Assembly (NCBI GenBank): GCA_018500015.2
Contig: JAHBAR020000030.1
Span: forward strand, 1-32,721
Reading direction: 5' to 3'
DNA from: Candidatus Kerfeldbacteria bacterium
GTDB lineage: Bacteria > Patescibacteriota > Patescibacteriia > UBA9570 > XYC2-FULL-38-9
DNA: 32,721 nucleotides
The position numbers were made by a program, and so were the translations under genes. Shown piece after piece: positions 15,070-22,627 of this stretch. Each line of letters begins with the position of its first letter. The stretch's first letter is position 1. The notes under the pieces were generated by a model that saw only the letters and a program-made list of their open reading frames with translations, had not been told where the DNA came from and ran no database searches.

Positions 15070-15107
15070 CTGCGTTTACTCTCACGAGTGAGCGCAGTCT
15101 TTTTTAT
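15070..15107 (+). terminator. Rho-independent terminator after the M23 gene
   Basis: CTGCG (15070-15074) pairs with CGCAG (15093-15097), with an inner ACTC/GAGT extension, followed by TCTTTTTTATT. It lies 13 nt after the stop. Confidence 0.8.
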
Positions 15108-15122
15108 TGTTACTGGAAAAAC

Positions 15123-15131
15123 TTATCCACA
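15123..15131 (+). promoter_or_regulatory. DnaA box TTATCCACA
   Basis: An exact match to the high-affinity DnaA box. A second match to TTATNCACA lies 137 bp downstream on the other strand, with an AT-rich tract between. Confidence 0.5.
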
Positions 15132-15182
15132 GGGTAGGGGAAAGGCAAAATATACGGTTTTTTAGGGACAATTCATAAAAAA

Positions 15183-15208
15183 TAGCTAAAGTTAGCTACA
15201 TTTATAAT
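15183..15208 (+). promoter_or_regulatory. Operator-like palindrome next to TATAAT (possible second promoter)
   Basis: TAGCTAA and TTAGCTA (15183-15189 and 15192-15198) form a perfect 7-bp inverted repeat with a 2-bp centre. A consensus TATAAT starts 5 bp later (15203-15208). The palindrome covers the place where a -35 would be, so it could be a repressor or activator site. No -35 hexamer is evident. Confidence 0.4.
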
Positions 15209-15267
15209 TCTAATGGGATGCTCACTTGCTTTTTTAACTCTAAAATGTCGTAGTAGAAGCAGAAATC

Positions 15268-15276
15268 TGTGCATAA
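15268..15276 (-). promoter_or_regulatory. DnaA box TTATGCACA (minus strand)
   Basis: The plus strand reads TGTGCATAA, the complement of TTATGCACA, which fits TTATNCACA exactly. It sits 10 bp upstream of the tuf -35 element, so bound DnaA could also affect that promoter. Confidence 0.45.
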
Positions 15277-15285
15277 AAATACCCC

Positions 15286-15314
15286 TTGACAGTAGTATAT
15301 GAAACGAATATGCT
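15286..15314 (+). promoter_or_regulatory. sigma70 promoter of tuf and the ribosomal operon
   Basis: A perfect -35 TTGACA (15286-15291), a 17-bp spacer and TATGCT (15309-15314). This is the best promoter in the window and suits the most highly expressed genes. Transcription should begin near 15321, giving a leader of about 117 nt. Confidence 0.85.
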
Positions 15315-15331
15315 TATCGTTGCGCTTTTTG

Positions 15332-15389
15332 GAGCCCATTCCAGCCATTCTTTATATGGCTTAAATGAAAGAATTTTTGGGATAGGCTC
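15332..15389 (+). promoter_or_regulatory. Structured leader of the tuf transcript
   Basis: An outer stem pairs GAGCC-C-ATTCC (15332-15342) with GGGAT-A-GGCTC (15379-15389), 10 bp with one mismatch. Inside it, AGCCAT/ATGGCT (15343-15348 and 15356-15361) form a 6-bp hairpin. A competing pairing ATTCTTT/AAAGAAT could replace the inner hairpin. There is no T-run terminator. It may be a protein-binding leader for feedback control. No known riboswitch was recognised. Confidence 0.5.
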
Positions 15390-15437
15390 TAAACAACAGG
15401 CAGTATCAATTAATTTATTAGCCAACTAAACATTTGT

Positions 15438-16631
15438 ATGGCAGACAAGTTTAATCGTTCCAAACCTCATGTGAACGTCGGTACCATTGGTCACGTCGAT
15501 CACGGAAAAACAACCCTCACCGCAGCTTTGTTGACTGTTGGTGCAGCTATGGGCAACATGGCTCAATCTAAATCAGTGGATGAAATCGATAACGCCCCTG
15601 AAGAAAAGGCTCGCGGTATTACGATTAACACTTCACACGTTGAGTACGAGACAGCTGCTCGCCACTACGCACATGTCGACTGTCCAGGACACGCAGATTA
15701 TGTGAAGAATATGATCACTGGTGCTGCTCAGATGGATGGCGCTATCCTCGTTGTGTCTGCTACAGACGGCCCAATGCCTCAAACAAAAGAACACATCCTC
15801 CTTGCTCGCCAAGTTGGTGTGCCTTCTATCGTTGTGTTCTTGAACAAATGTGATCAGGTTGATGACGAAGAGTTGTTGACTCTCGTTGAAGTTGAAATTC
15901 GCGACCTCCTCAACAAATACGAATTCCCTGGCGATACAACTCCAATCATTCGTGGTTCAGCTCTCAAAGCTCTCGAAAATCCAAACGATCCAGAGGCTTC
16001 AAAAGGCGTTCGCGAATTGCTCGCAACCCTCGACACCTATATTCCACAACCACAACGTGAAACAGACAAACCATTCTTGATGCCTATTGAAGACATCTTT
16101 ACAATCGAAGGTCGTGGTACAGTGGTGACTGGTCGTATCGAACGCGGCATGGTCAAAATCAACGAAGAAGTTGAAATCGTCGGTCTCAAAGAAACTGCAA
16201 AAACAGTTGTTACTGGTATCGAAATGTTCAACAAGCAACTTGATGAAGGTATGGCTGGCGACAACGCAGGTCTTCTCCTTCGTGGTATCAAGAAAGAAGA
16301 TGTTGAGCGTGGTCAAGTGCTCGCAAAACCAGGCACAATCACTCCTCACACTGAATTTGAAGCTGAAGTCTACATTCTTTCCAAAGATGAAGGTGGTCGT
16401 TCAACTCCATTCACAAACGGTTACAAACCACAGTTCTACATGCGCACAACCGATGTGACAGGTGATGTGACTCTTGCTGCAGGAACAGAAATGGTCATGC
16501 CAGGCGACACAGTCAAAGGCATGAAAGTGAAACTTCTCAAAGCAGTTGCTATGGAAGAGAAACAACGTTTCGCTATCCGTGAAGGTGGCCGCACAGTTGG
16601 TGCAGGTGTCATTACAAAGATTATTGCCTAA
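15438..16631 (+). CDS. tuf: Translation elongation factor Tu, 397 aa
   Basis: EF-Tu delivers aminoacyl-tRNA to the ribosome and hydrolyses GTP. The G motifs are intact: [11 protein letters not shown] (G1), [15 protein letters not shown] (G2), [12 protein letters not shown] (G3) and NKCDQVDD (G4). Domains II and III follow, with [17 protein letters not shown] and [12 protein letters not shown] at the end. The length is normal. The ATG at 15438 is preceded by an AT-rich leader without a Shine-Dalgarno sequence. tuf stands alone ahead of rpsJ here; rpsL, rpsG and fusA, which usually precede it in the str operon, are not in the window. Confidence 0.99.
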   Translation: MADKFNRSKPHVNVGTIGHVDHGKTTLTAALLTVGAAMGNMAQSKSVDEIDNAPEEKARGITINTSHVEYETAARHYAHVDCPGHADYVKNMITGAAQMDGAILVVSATDGPMPQTKEHILLARQVGVPSIVVFLNKCDQVDDEELLTLVEVEIRDLLNKYEFPGDTTPIIRGSALKALENPNDPEASKGVRELLATLDTYIPQPQRETDKPFLMPIEDIFTIEGRGTVVTGRIERGMVKINEEVEIVGLKETAKTVVTGIEMFNKQLDEGMAGDNAGLLLRGIKKEDVERGQVLAKPGTITPHTEFEAEVYILSKDEGGRSTPFTNGYKPQFYMRTTDVTGDVTLAAGTEMVMPGDTVKGMKVKLLKAVAMEEKQRFAIREGGRTVGAGVITKIIA

Positions 16632-16636
16632 TATAG

Positions 16637-16687
16637 ATGAACAGATAGCCCGTTTTCTTTCTGAGAACTCGGGCTATCACTGTTCAT
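16637..16687 (+). repeat. 16-bp stem-loop between tuf and rpsJ
   Basis: ATGAACAGATAGCCCG (16637-16652) pairs fully with CGGGCTAT (16670-16677) and CTGTTCAT (16680-16687), with only a 2-nt bulge and a 17-nt loop. It is not followed by a T-run, so it is more likely an RNA processing, stability or regulatory element than a terminator. It begins 6 nt after the tuf stop and ends 16 nt before rpsJ. Confidence 0.7.
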
Positions 16688-16703
16688 TGTTCTTTCAACC
16701 CAC

Positions 16704-17042
16704 ATGTCTACACAGAAAAAATCTGAAACCCCGACTCTTACGAAAGTTCGCGTGAAAATCCGCGCGTACGATCACAAGATCATCGATCAATCGACAAAAA
16801 CGATTATCGACACAGCTACGAGAACTGGTGCGACTGTCGCAGGTCCAATCCCTCTGCCTACAGAGAAATCTCGCTACACCGTGTTAAAATCAACGTTCGT
16901 CCACAAGAATGCTCGTGATCAATTCGAGATTCGCGTGCACAAACGCTTGATCGACATCGTGAACCCAACAGCGAAGACTGTGGACGCTCTCTCGAACCTC
17001 AATCTCCCCGCAGGAGTTGACATCGAGATCAAAATGATGTAA
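16704..17042 (+). CDS. rpsJ: 30S ribosomal protein S10, 112 aa
   Basis: S10 is part of the 30S head and also takes part in NusB-dependent antitermination. Typical sequences are [34 protein letters not shown] and the C-terminal [13 protein letters not shown]. It is about 10 residues longer than usual because of a short polar N-terminal extension. The ATG at 16704 has C at -1 (one of two exceptions among the genes from tuf to the WecA/MraY-family gene). It is separated from tuf by a long stem-loop and from rplC by a 223-nt leader-like gap. Confidence 0.98.
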   Translation: MSTQKKSETPTLTKVRVKIRAYDHKIIDQSTKTIIDTATRTGATVAGPIPLPTEKSRYTVLKSTFVHKNARDQFEIRVHKRLIDIVNPTAKTVDALSNLNLPAGVDIEIKMM

Positions 17043-17046
17043 ATTC

Positions 17047-17132
17047 CGTAAGGTTTTACGCCATTTCGAAGGTAACACTTCAACTCTTCCCTCATTTCGA
17101 CGGCAGTGATCGCTGAGCGCAATGCTCGCGAT
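17047..17132 (+). repeat. Two small hairpins in the rpsJ-rplC gap
   Basis: CGTAA/TTACG (17047-17060) forms a short hairpin just after the rpsJ stop. ATCGC-t-GAGC (17109-17118) pairs with GCTC-GCGAT (17124-17132) with one bulged base, a 9-bp stem. They precede the attenuator-like hairpin and may be parts of one folded leader. Confidence 0.45.
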
Positions 17133-17191
17133 ATCAATCGTCAAACGGAAAAACGCAAGTTTAGAGAAGAGATAATTATAACTTAATAAAG

Positions 17192-17250
17192 AGACCGTGC
17201 TTTAACACTATGAACGCTTTGCTCGCGTTCCAATGGTCAGCGGTCTTTTT
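17192..17250 (+). terminator. Attenuator-like terminator just before rplC
   Basis: AGACCG (17192-17197) pairs with CGGTCT (17241-17246), which runs into TTTTT. Inside lies a perfect GAACGC/GCGTTC hairpin (17212-17217 and 17225-17230). It sits in mid-operon 15 nt before the rplC ATG, so full termination here would silence L3-L15. That is why I read it as a regulated attenuator or a partial terminator. Confidence 0.6.
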
Positions 17251-17265
17251 GTGTGAACTACTGCT

Positions 17266-17874
17266 ATGAAATTCATTATCGCGAAGAAAATCGGAATGAG
17301 CCAAGTATTTGCTCAAGACGGAACAGTCATCCCAGTGACTGTGCTTCAAGCTGGCCCACTCACCGTGACTCAGGTCAAAACTGTAGAAAACGACGGGTAC
17401 CAAGCTGTCCAGGTTGGTTTTGGTTCGAAGAAAGCAAAACACACCACCAAACCTATGCAAGGTCATTTGAAAGACCTCGGTTTGTTTTCAGTTATTAAAG
17501 AGTTCCGCACCACAGACACCTACGAACGCGGTCAAAAACTCACTGTCGAGCAATTTACAGCAGGCGAGAGCGTTGACGCAACAGGCGTTTCAATCGGTCG
17601 TGGTTTTGCCGGCGTTGTGAAGCGTCATGGTTTCCATGGTTCTCCTGCAACTCACGGTCACAAAGATCAGCTCCGCATGCCTGGTTCGCTGGCTTCAAAG
17701 CGCCAAGGTCCAGTTGCTAAGGGCAAGCGCATGGGCGGCCACATGGGCGTCGATCGCGTCACCATCAAAAATCTCACAGTGGTTGAAATCGATACTGCCA
17801 ACAACATCTTGAAAGTGAAGGGTGCGGTTCCAGGAGCAACAGGTGCGATTGTTACAGTTAAAACGTCTAAGTAA
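17266..17874 (+). CDS. rplC: 50S ribosomal protein L3, 202 aa
   Basis: L3 is an early assembly protein near the peptidyl transferase centre. It begins MKFIIAKKIGMSQVF and contains the conserved VKRHGFHGSPATHG and GSLASKRQGPVAKGKRMGGHMG, with the Gln that is methylated in some bacteria. Its length is normal. The start has no Shine-Dalgarno sequence and follows an attenuator-like hairpin. rplD follows after 11 nt. Confidence 0.98.
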   Translation: MKFIIAKKIGMSQVFAQDGTVIPVTVLQAGPLTVTQVKTVENDGYQAVQVGFGSKKAKHTTKPMQGHLKDLGLFSVIKEFRTTDTYERGQKLTVEQFTAGESVDATGVSIGRGFAGVVKRHGFHGSPATHGHKDQLRMPGSLASKRQGPVAKGKRMGGHMGVDRVTIKNLTVVEIDTANNILKVKGAVPGATGAIVTVKTSK

Positions 17875-17885
17875 GCGAAACGAGT

Positions 17886-18515
17886 ATGGCAAAAGTTCCA
17901 GTATACAATTTTGAAGGCAAAGAGCTTGAAAAAATCGACGTCGCAGACGCAGTCTTTGCAGTTGAAGTCGATCCAAAGCTCGTTCAATTCGTCAATGCAG
18001 CACAACGTTCAAACGCTGCACATCCATATGCTCACACGAAAACTCGTGGCGAGGTGTCTGGTGGTGGTAAGAAACCATGGAAGCAGAAAGGCAATGGCCG
18101 CGCTCGCCAAGGTTCGATCCGCTCTCCACAATGGAAAGGCGGCGGTGTCGTGTTTGGTCCTAGAAACTCAAAAAATCCAGAGAAGAAAGTCAACGTGAAA
18201 ACACGTCGTCTCGCAATCCGCATGGTGCTCTCTGACAAACTCGCTGACAACAAACTCGTTGTCGTCGACTCTCTTGCGAAGTGCGAAGGCAAGACAAAAG
18301 CGTTGTACACTGCATTGGGCAAACTTCCAACCGGTCACAAATCTTCGTTGATCGCAGTCGGTACAAAATCCGCTGAAGTCACTCGCGCAGCACGCAATAT
18401 CCAAAAGGTGAACACCGTGCTCGCTGATTCCATCAACGTTGGCGATTTGGTGAAGCATCAATACCTTGTTGTTGATCGCGCTGGCATCGAGAAATTATCA
18501 ACCCACTTTGCATAA
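17886..18515 (+). CDS. rplD: 50S ribosomal protein L4, 209 aa
   Basis: L4 lines the exit tunnel and in gamma-proteobacteria represses its own S10 operon through the leader RNA. The tunnel loop is clear: NAAHPYAHTKTRGEVSGGGKKPWKQKGNGRARQGS followed by SPQWKGGGVVFGPR. The length is normal. Whether it controls the hairpins upstream of rplC is open. rplW follows after 5 nt. Confidence 0.98.
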   Translation: MAKVPVYNFEGKELEKIDVADAVFAVEVDPKLVQFVNAAQRSNAAHPYAHTKTRGEVSGGGKKPWKQKGNGRARQGSIRSPQWKGGGVVFGPRNSKNPEKKVNVKTRRLAIRMVLSDKLADNKLVVVDSLAKCEGKTKALYTALGKLPTGHKSSLIAVGTKSAEVTRAARNIQKVNTVLADSINVGDLVKHQYLVVDRAGIEKLSTHFA

Positions 18516-18520
18516 CCCTT

Positions 18521-18907
18521 ATGAGTATTTTTAACCGCAAAGAAAAAACAGCTGCAGCGCCAAAAGCGACCAAAGCAGCAGGGGAGAAGAAAGCAAATGC
18601 AAAATCTGTTGTGACTTCAGCTGCCAAGATCGTTGGCTCACGCACACTTCTTCGTCCTGTCATCACCGAAAAGAATACACTCAATGGCACGTACGCATTC
18701 CAAGTTGCACCAACTGCAAACAAGAATGAAATTATGAAAGCTGTTGAATCGCTCTATGGTGTTGCTCCAGTATCAGTTCGCATCATTAACGTGATCGGCA
18801 AAACAGTGCGCTCTGCAAAAACAGGTGAAGGCAAACGCCGAGATTGGAAAAAAGCAATCGTACGCTTTGAAGCCGGCAAGACTATTAATGTGTATGAAGG
18901 AATCTGA
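18521..18907 (+). CDS. rplW: 50S ribosomal protein L23, 128 aa
   Basis: L23 sits at the tunnel exit and docks SRP and trigger factor. The core begins at about residue 43 (GSRTLLRPVITEKNT) and includes YAFQVAPTANKNEIMKAVESLYGV and KKAIVRFEAGKTINVYEGI. The first 40 residues are a Lys/Ala-rich extension absent from most L23 proteins. It ends with TGA, used here as a stop. rplB starts 7 nt later. Confidence 0.97.
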   Translation: MSIFNRKEKTAAAPKATKAAGEKKANAKSVVTSAAKIVGSRTLLRPVITEKNTLNGTYAFQVAPTANKNEIMKAVESLYGVAPVSVRIINVIGKTVRSAKTGEGKRRDWKKAIVRFEAGKTINVYEGI

Positions 18908-18914
18908 ACCACGT

Positions 18915-19757
18915 ATGGCTATTAAACAACATCGTCCAACTTCAGCAGGCCGTCGCATCTCTTCTTCAGATGCATTTGCTGATGTGACAAAAACAACTCC
19001 AGAAAAACGTTTGACCACGCACTTGAAAAAGCACGCTGGTCGTAACAACTCAGGTAAGATCACTGTTCGTCATCATGGCGGCGGCGTGAAGCGTCGTTAT
19101 CGCATCGTTGATTTTATGCAAACTCGTTTTGATATGCCTGCGAAAGTTGTTGCGATCGAATACGATCCAAATCGTTCTGCTCGCATCGCTCTTGTTGAAT
19201 ACTCCGACAACACTCGCGCATATATTCTTGCACCAGACGGCTTGACCGTTGGTCGCACAGTGCTTTCAACTCAGGGAAAAGGTGAGGTTGAGGTTGGTAA
19301 TCGCATGCCATTGAAACATGTTCCAACAGGCGTGATGGTATACAATATTGAATTATTTCCGGGCCGTAAAGGTTCTGTTGTTCGCTCAGCTGGTAATAGC
19401 GCCATCGTCATGGCACAAGACGAAGGATTTGTGCAACTCAAACTTCCATCCACAGAAGTGCGTCGTTTTGATGAGCGCTGTCTCGCATCTATTGGCACTG
19501 TTTCAAACGCTGACTGGATGAACATCCGTTGGGGTAAGGCAGGCCGCATGCGTTATCGCGGCGTTCGTCCAACCGTTCGTGGTAAAGTCATGAACCCAGT
19601 CGATCACCCTCATGGTGGTGGTGAAGGCGCTCAGTCAATCGGTCTTACACATCCGAAGACACCTCAAGGTAAGCCAGCTCTCGGTGTGAAGACACGACGT
19701 CAGAAAAAACAATCGAGCCGATACATTGTCAGCTCACGTAAGAAACGCAACGATTAA
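18915..19757 (+). CDS. rplB: 50S ribosomal protein L2, 280 aa
   Basis: L2 is needed for subunit association and supports peptidyl transfer. The conserved core includes [38 protein letters not shown] and the highly conserved [11 protein letters not shown] with its critical His. The ORF track begins 30 codons early, inside rplW. The correct start is the ATG at 18915 ([14 protein letters not shown]), which has T at -1. The length is normal. Confidence 0.98.
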   Translation: MAIKQHRPTSAGRRISSSDAFADVTKTTPEKRLTTHLKKHAGRNNSGKITVRHHGGGVKRRYRIVDFMQTRFDMPAKVVAIEYDPNRSARIALVEYSDNTRAYILAPDGLTVGRTVLSTQGKGEVEVGNRMPLKHVPTGVMVYNIELFPGRKGSVVRSAGNSAIVMAQDEGFVQLKLPSTEVRRFDERCLASIGTVSNADWMNIRWGKAGRMRYRGVRPTVRGKVMNPVDHPHGGGEGAQSIGLTHPKTPQGKPALGVKTRRQKKQSSRYIVSSRKKRND

Positions 19758-19762
19758 CGCCT

Positions 19763-20098
19763 ATGTCACGCAGTCTTAAAAAAGGACTCTTCGTCCACCC
19801 ATCCATTCTCAAGAAAATTTCTGCAATGAATGCGTCTGGAAAGAAAACTCCTATCAAAACATGGTCTCGTTCATCCATTATTACTGACGAAATGATCGGT
19901 CACACATTCCAAGTGCACAACGGTAAAACATTCAAAGATGTGTACGTGATTGAAAACATGGTTGGTCATAAACTTGGAGAATTTTCTCCAACACGCACAT
20001 TCCGCGGTCATGGCGGTAAGATGGCAAAAGATCAAGCAGCGGCAGCTGCAGCAGCTGGCAAAGCCGCAGTGGCAAAAGCTCAAGCTGATACTAAATAA
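19763..20098 (+). CDS. rpsS: 30S ribosomal protein S19, 111 aa
   Basis: S19 binds the 16S 3' domain in the 30S head with S13. It begins [19 protein letters not shown] and has [24 protein letters not shown] and [16 protein letters not shown]. After the usual end at about residue 92 it carries an Ala/Lys-rich tail ([15 protein letters not shown]), one of several such tails in this operon. Confidence 0.98.
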   Translation: MSRSLKKGLFVHPSILKKISAMNASGKKTPIKTWSRSSIITDEMIGHTFQVHNGKTFKDVYVIENMVGHKLGEFSPTRTFRGHGGKMAKDQAAAAAAAGKAAVAKAQADTK

Positions 20099-20107
20099 GC
20101 ACACCGT

Positions 20108-20539
20108 ATGCAAACTCAGGCAACAGCAAAATACATCCGCATCGCTCCTCGCAAGGTTCGCCTTGTTGTGGATATGGTGCGTGGTCTCACGGTCGCTCAA
20201 GCAGAGCCAATATTACAGTTTTCCAAAAAAAGTGCTGCAGAACCAGTATGGAAGCTCATTAAATCCGCAGCAGCTAATGCGAAGCAACAGTATAATCTTG
20301 AATACGATCAACTCAAAATTGCTCAGATTTATGCTGACGAAGGTTTTGTGATGAAGCGTTTTAAAGCTCGTGCTTTTGGTCGCGCTGGTGGCATTATGAA
20401 ACGTACAAGCCATATCTCTGTCGTGTTAGCATCTCTTGAACAAGCAGCTCCTGCGCAAGCAAAGAAAGCAAAGGCTGTGAAAACTCCAAAAGCCGGAGCA
20501 AAGAAGGGTGAAACTGTAGAAGCTAAAAAGAACGACTAA
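20108..20539 (+). CDS. rplV: 50S ribosomal protein L22, 143 aa
   Basis: L22 lines the tunnel constriction with L4. The core reads TAKYIRIAPRKVRLVVDMVRG, then WKLIKSAAANAKQQY and the beta-hairpin FKARAFGRAGGIMKRTSHISVVL. A tail of about 33 residues rich in Lys and Ala follows the normal end. rpsC starts 1 nt after the stop, so translation is probably coupled. Confidence 0.98.
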   Translation: MQTQATAKYIRIAPRKVRLVVDMVRGLTVAQAEPILQFSKKSAAEPVWKLIKSAAANAKQQYNLEYDQLKIAQIYADEGFVMKRFKARAFGRAGGIMKRTSHISVVLASLEQAAPAQAKKAKAVKTPKAGAKKGETVEAKKND

Positions 20540-20540
20540 T

Positions 20541-21344
20541 ATGGCAACAAAAGTAAACCCACGTATTCATCGCATCAATACCACGTTTTCAAGCCCTGCA
20601 CGTTGGTATGCAAGCAAAAAGGATTTTCCAATCTTTTTGCATCAAGATATTAAATTGCGCAAACTTATCAAAACGCAATTCAAGACAGGTGGTATTTCTC
20701 GTATTGAAATCGAGCGTTCAGCAAGCGAACTTAATCTTCGCATCTACACTTCTAAGCCGGGCGTCATTATCGGCCGTGGAGGTGCTCTCATCGAAGAGTT
20801 GAAGAAGAAAATCAAAAAGGATTTTTTTGGAAGTCAGAAGATGAAAGTCAACATTTCTATTCAAGAGGTGGCAAACCCTGACACCGATGCTGAGATCATC
20901 GTGCAAAGCGTTCGCGATCAACTCGAACAACGTTTGCCTTTCCGTCGCGCTCTCAAACGCGGTGTCGAACAAGTGATGCGCGCAGGGGCAAAGGGGTGCA
21001 AAATCCAAGTGTCTGGTCGCCTCAACGGTGCTGACATCGCTCGCACAGAGAAATTTGCTCAAGGTCGTCTTCCTCTGCAAACACTCCGTTCTCAAATTGA
21101 TTACAGCCGTGGCATCGCTCAAACGACAATGGGCACGATCGGTATCAAGGTGTGGATCTATAAAGGTGACGTGTTTGAAGATGATAAGAATGCGGCACCT
21201 GTCCAAGAAGAGCGTCGAACGCCAAATCGAAGCACCGGCCCTCGTCGTCGTAAGCCAATGACTTCTGGCGGTAAAACGGTGTTGCGCAAAAAGGCAGACA
21301 TCGAAGCAGCTAAACAACCAGCGGTCGTTGAACCTGCTCAATAG
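20541..21344 (+). CDS. rpsC: 30S ribosomal protein S3, 267 aa
   Basis: S3 lies at the mRNA entry site and helps unwind mRNA. The KH domain is intact ([19 protein letters not shown]), and the C-terminal domain has [36 protein letters not shown]. The basic tail [14 protein letters not shown] and a further Ala/Glu end make it about 35 residues longer than in E. coli. rplP follows after 11 nt. Confidence 0.98.
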   Translation: MATKVNPRIHRINTTFSSPARWYASKKDFPIFLHQDIKLRKLIKTQFKTGGISRIEIERSASELNLRIYTSKPGVIIGRGGALIEELKKKIKKDFFGSQKMKVNISIQEVANPDTDAEIIVQSVRDQLEQRLPFRRALKRGVEQVMRAGAKGCKIQVSGRLNGADIARTEKFAQGRLPLQTLRSQIDYSRGIAQTTMGTIGIKVWIYKGDVFEDDKNAAPVQEERRTPNRSTGPRRRKPMTSGGKTVLRKKADIEAAKQPAVVEPAQ

Positions 21345-21355
21345 AATTCACACGT

Positions 21356-21769
21356 ATGCTTACTCCAAAGAAAGTTAAACATCGCAAGTGGCACAATCAG
21401 CCGATTCCAAAAGTGCCTCAAGTGGCCTCACGCAAAATCTCTATTGCATTTGGTGACTTTGCTCTAAAGTCAACTGAGAGCTCATGGATTACCGCTCGTC
21501 AGATCGAAGCTGCGCGCAGAGCTATGACACGTTTCGTTCAGCGCGGCGGAAAAATCTGGGTGCGCATTTTCACACAACGCCCGGTCACACTCAAAGGTGG
21601 TGAAATCCGCATGGGTGGTGGTAAGGGTGCTGTCGATCACTACATCGCAGTGGTGAAGCCGGGAGCAATTTTGTTCGAAATTGCTGGCGTTACTGAAACA
21701 GATGCTCGCGAAGCATTTCGTCTGGCGGCTCACAAGCTTCCAGTCAAAACTAAATTCGTGAAGAAATAG
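21356..21769 (+). CDS. rplP: 50S ribosomal protein L16, 137 aa
   Basis: L16 supports the A-site tRNA elbow. It begins [14 protein letters not shown], with [31 protein letters not shown] and [20 protein letters not shown]. The conserved Arg before MGGGKG is present. The region after residue 14 differs from the common GxMxG form. rpmC follows after 3 nt. Confidence 0.98.
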   Translation: MLTPKKVKHRKWHNQPIPKVPQVASRKISIAFGDFALKSTESSWITARQIEAARRAMTRFVQRGGKIWVRIFTQRPVTLKGGEIRMGGGKGAVDHYIAVVKPGAILFEIAGVTETDAREAFRLAAHKLPVKTKFVKK

Positions 21770-21772
21770 TGT

Positions 21773-21988
21773 ATGGAAATGCAAGAACTCCTCAAAAAGA
21801 CTGACGCAGAACTTCGCGATATGCTTGATGCACATGTTGTGCAGCTCCAAGAACTCCGTTTCAAAGCAGCAAACCTCCAACTCAAGGAAGTCCGCAAACT
21901 TCGCGAGATGCGTAAAGAGATCGCTCGCATCCAAACAGCGCTCTCACAACGAGTGCTCGCTAAACAAGCTTCTCAAGTGAAGAACTAA
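21773..21988 (+). CDS. rpmC: 50S ribosomal protein L29, 71 aa
   Basis: L29 is a two-helix protein near the tunnel exit beside L23. The typical pattern is ELLKKTDAELRDMLDAHVVQLQELRFKAAN, then LKEVRKLREMRKEIARIQTALSQR. The length is normal. rpsQ starts 1 nt after its stop. Confidence 0.96.
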   Translation: MEMQELLKKTDAELRDMLDAHVVQLQELRFKAANLQLKEVRKLREMRKEIARIQTALSQRVLAKQASQVKN

Positions 21989-21989
21989 T

Positions 21990-22247
21990 ATGGAAGAAGA
22001 GAAAAAAATGCATCGCGAACTCACTGGCGTAGTGACTTCGGACAAGATGAATAAAACAATCGTCGTCGAGGTTACTCGTAACCTTCGTCACGAAGTGTAC
22101 GGAAAACTCTACAAGCGCTCACGCAAGTTTCATGTGCATGATGAAAAGGAGCAGTATGGAGTAGGGGATGTAGTCACATTTGTTGAATGTCGCCCTCTGA
22201 GCAAGACAAAGAAGTGGCGCGTGGTGTATCAAGATCAAGGTAAATAG
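21990..22247 (+). CDS. rpsQ: 30S ribosomal protein S17, 85 aa
   Basis: S17 is an OB-fold protein that binds the 16S 5' domain early in assembly. It has LTGVVTSDKMNKTIVVEVTR, YKRSRKFHVHDE and VGDVVTFVECRPLSKTKKWRVV, all typical. The length is normal. rplN follows after 7 nt. Confidence 0.98.
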   Translation: MEEEKKMHRELTGVVTSDKMNKTIVVEVTRNLRHEVYGKLYKRSRKFHVHDEKEQYGVGDVVTFVECRPLSKTKKWRVVYQDQGK

Positions 22248-22254
22248 ACGATAT

Positions 22255-22623
22255 ATGATTCAAGAAGGAACACGTCTGCGTGTGGCTGATAACACCGGCG
22301 CACAGATCGCAAAGGTCATTCAGGTGATGAAAGGCTACAAGCGTAGATACGGTTACTTGGGCGATGAGATGGTAGTGGTTATTAAGCAAGCACAACCTCA
22401 TGGCCTCATCAAGAAAAGCGAAGTCTGCCGTGCTGTGCTCGTGCGCCAGTGCAAGGAATACCGCCGAAAAGACGGTACATACATTCGCTTCAGCGAGAAC
22501 GCTTGCGTAATTATTGATAAGAACGGAGAGCCAAGAGGCACGCGTATCTTTGGTCCGGTTGCTCGCGAAGTGAAATTCGCCGGCTACCCAAAGATCGCCT
22601 CATTAGCACCTGAAGTGTTATAA
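22255..22623 (+). CDS. rplN: 50S ribosomal protein L14, 122 aa
   Basis: L14 sits at the subunit interface and forms bridges to the 30S. It begins MIQEGTRLRVADNTGAQIAKVIQV and has VRQCKEYRRKDGTYIRFSENACVIID and GPVAREVKFAGYPKIASLAPEVL. The length is exactly usual. rplX follows after 4 nt. Confidence 0.99.
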   Translation: MIQEGTRLRVADNTGAQIAKVIQVMKGYKRRYGYLGDEMVVVIKQAQPHGLIKKSEVCRAVLVRQCKEYRRKDGTYIRFSENACVIIDKNGEPRGTRIFGPVAREVKFAGYPKIASLAPEVL

Positions 22624-22627
22624 GACT

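Larger units (their letters stand above)
15108..15437 (+). other. Long non-coding control region before tuf
   Basis: No gene is supported here; the 61-aa minus-strand ORF in the track is a chance frame lacking a family match. In order, the region holds a DnaA box, an AT-rich tract, a palindromic operator-like repeat beside a TATAAT, a second DnaA box on the other strand, a near-consensus promoter, and a leader of about 117 nt with nested hairpins. These are listed separately. Confidence 0.7.

Noticed and set aside
15183-15198. CRISPR or other repeat arrays anywhere in the window.
   Set aside because: No regularly spaced direct repeats were seen; the inverted repeats noted are single sites.
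5981-15393. The 12-mer ATAGGCTCTAAA occurs at 5981 and 15382.
   Set aside because: Shared 12-mers are expected by chance in 32 kb, and the contexts (terminator flank and tuf leader) differ.
20718-21341. 207-aa minus-strand ORF.
   Set aside because: It is opposite rpsC, which is unmistakable; the minus translation has no family features.
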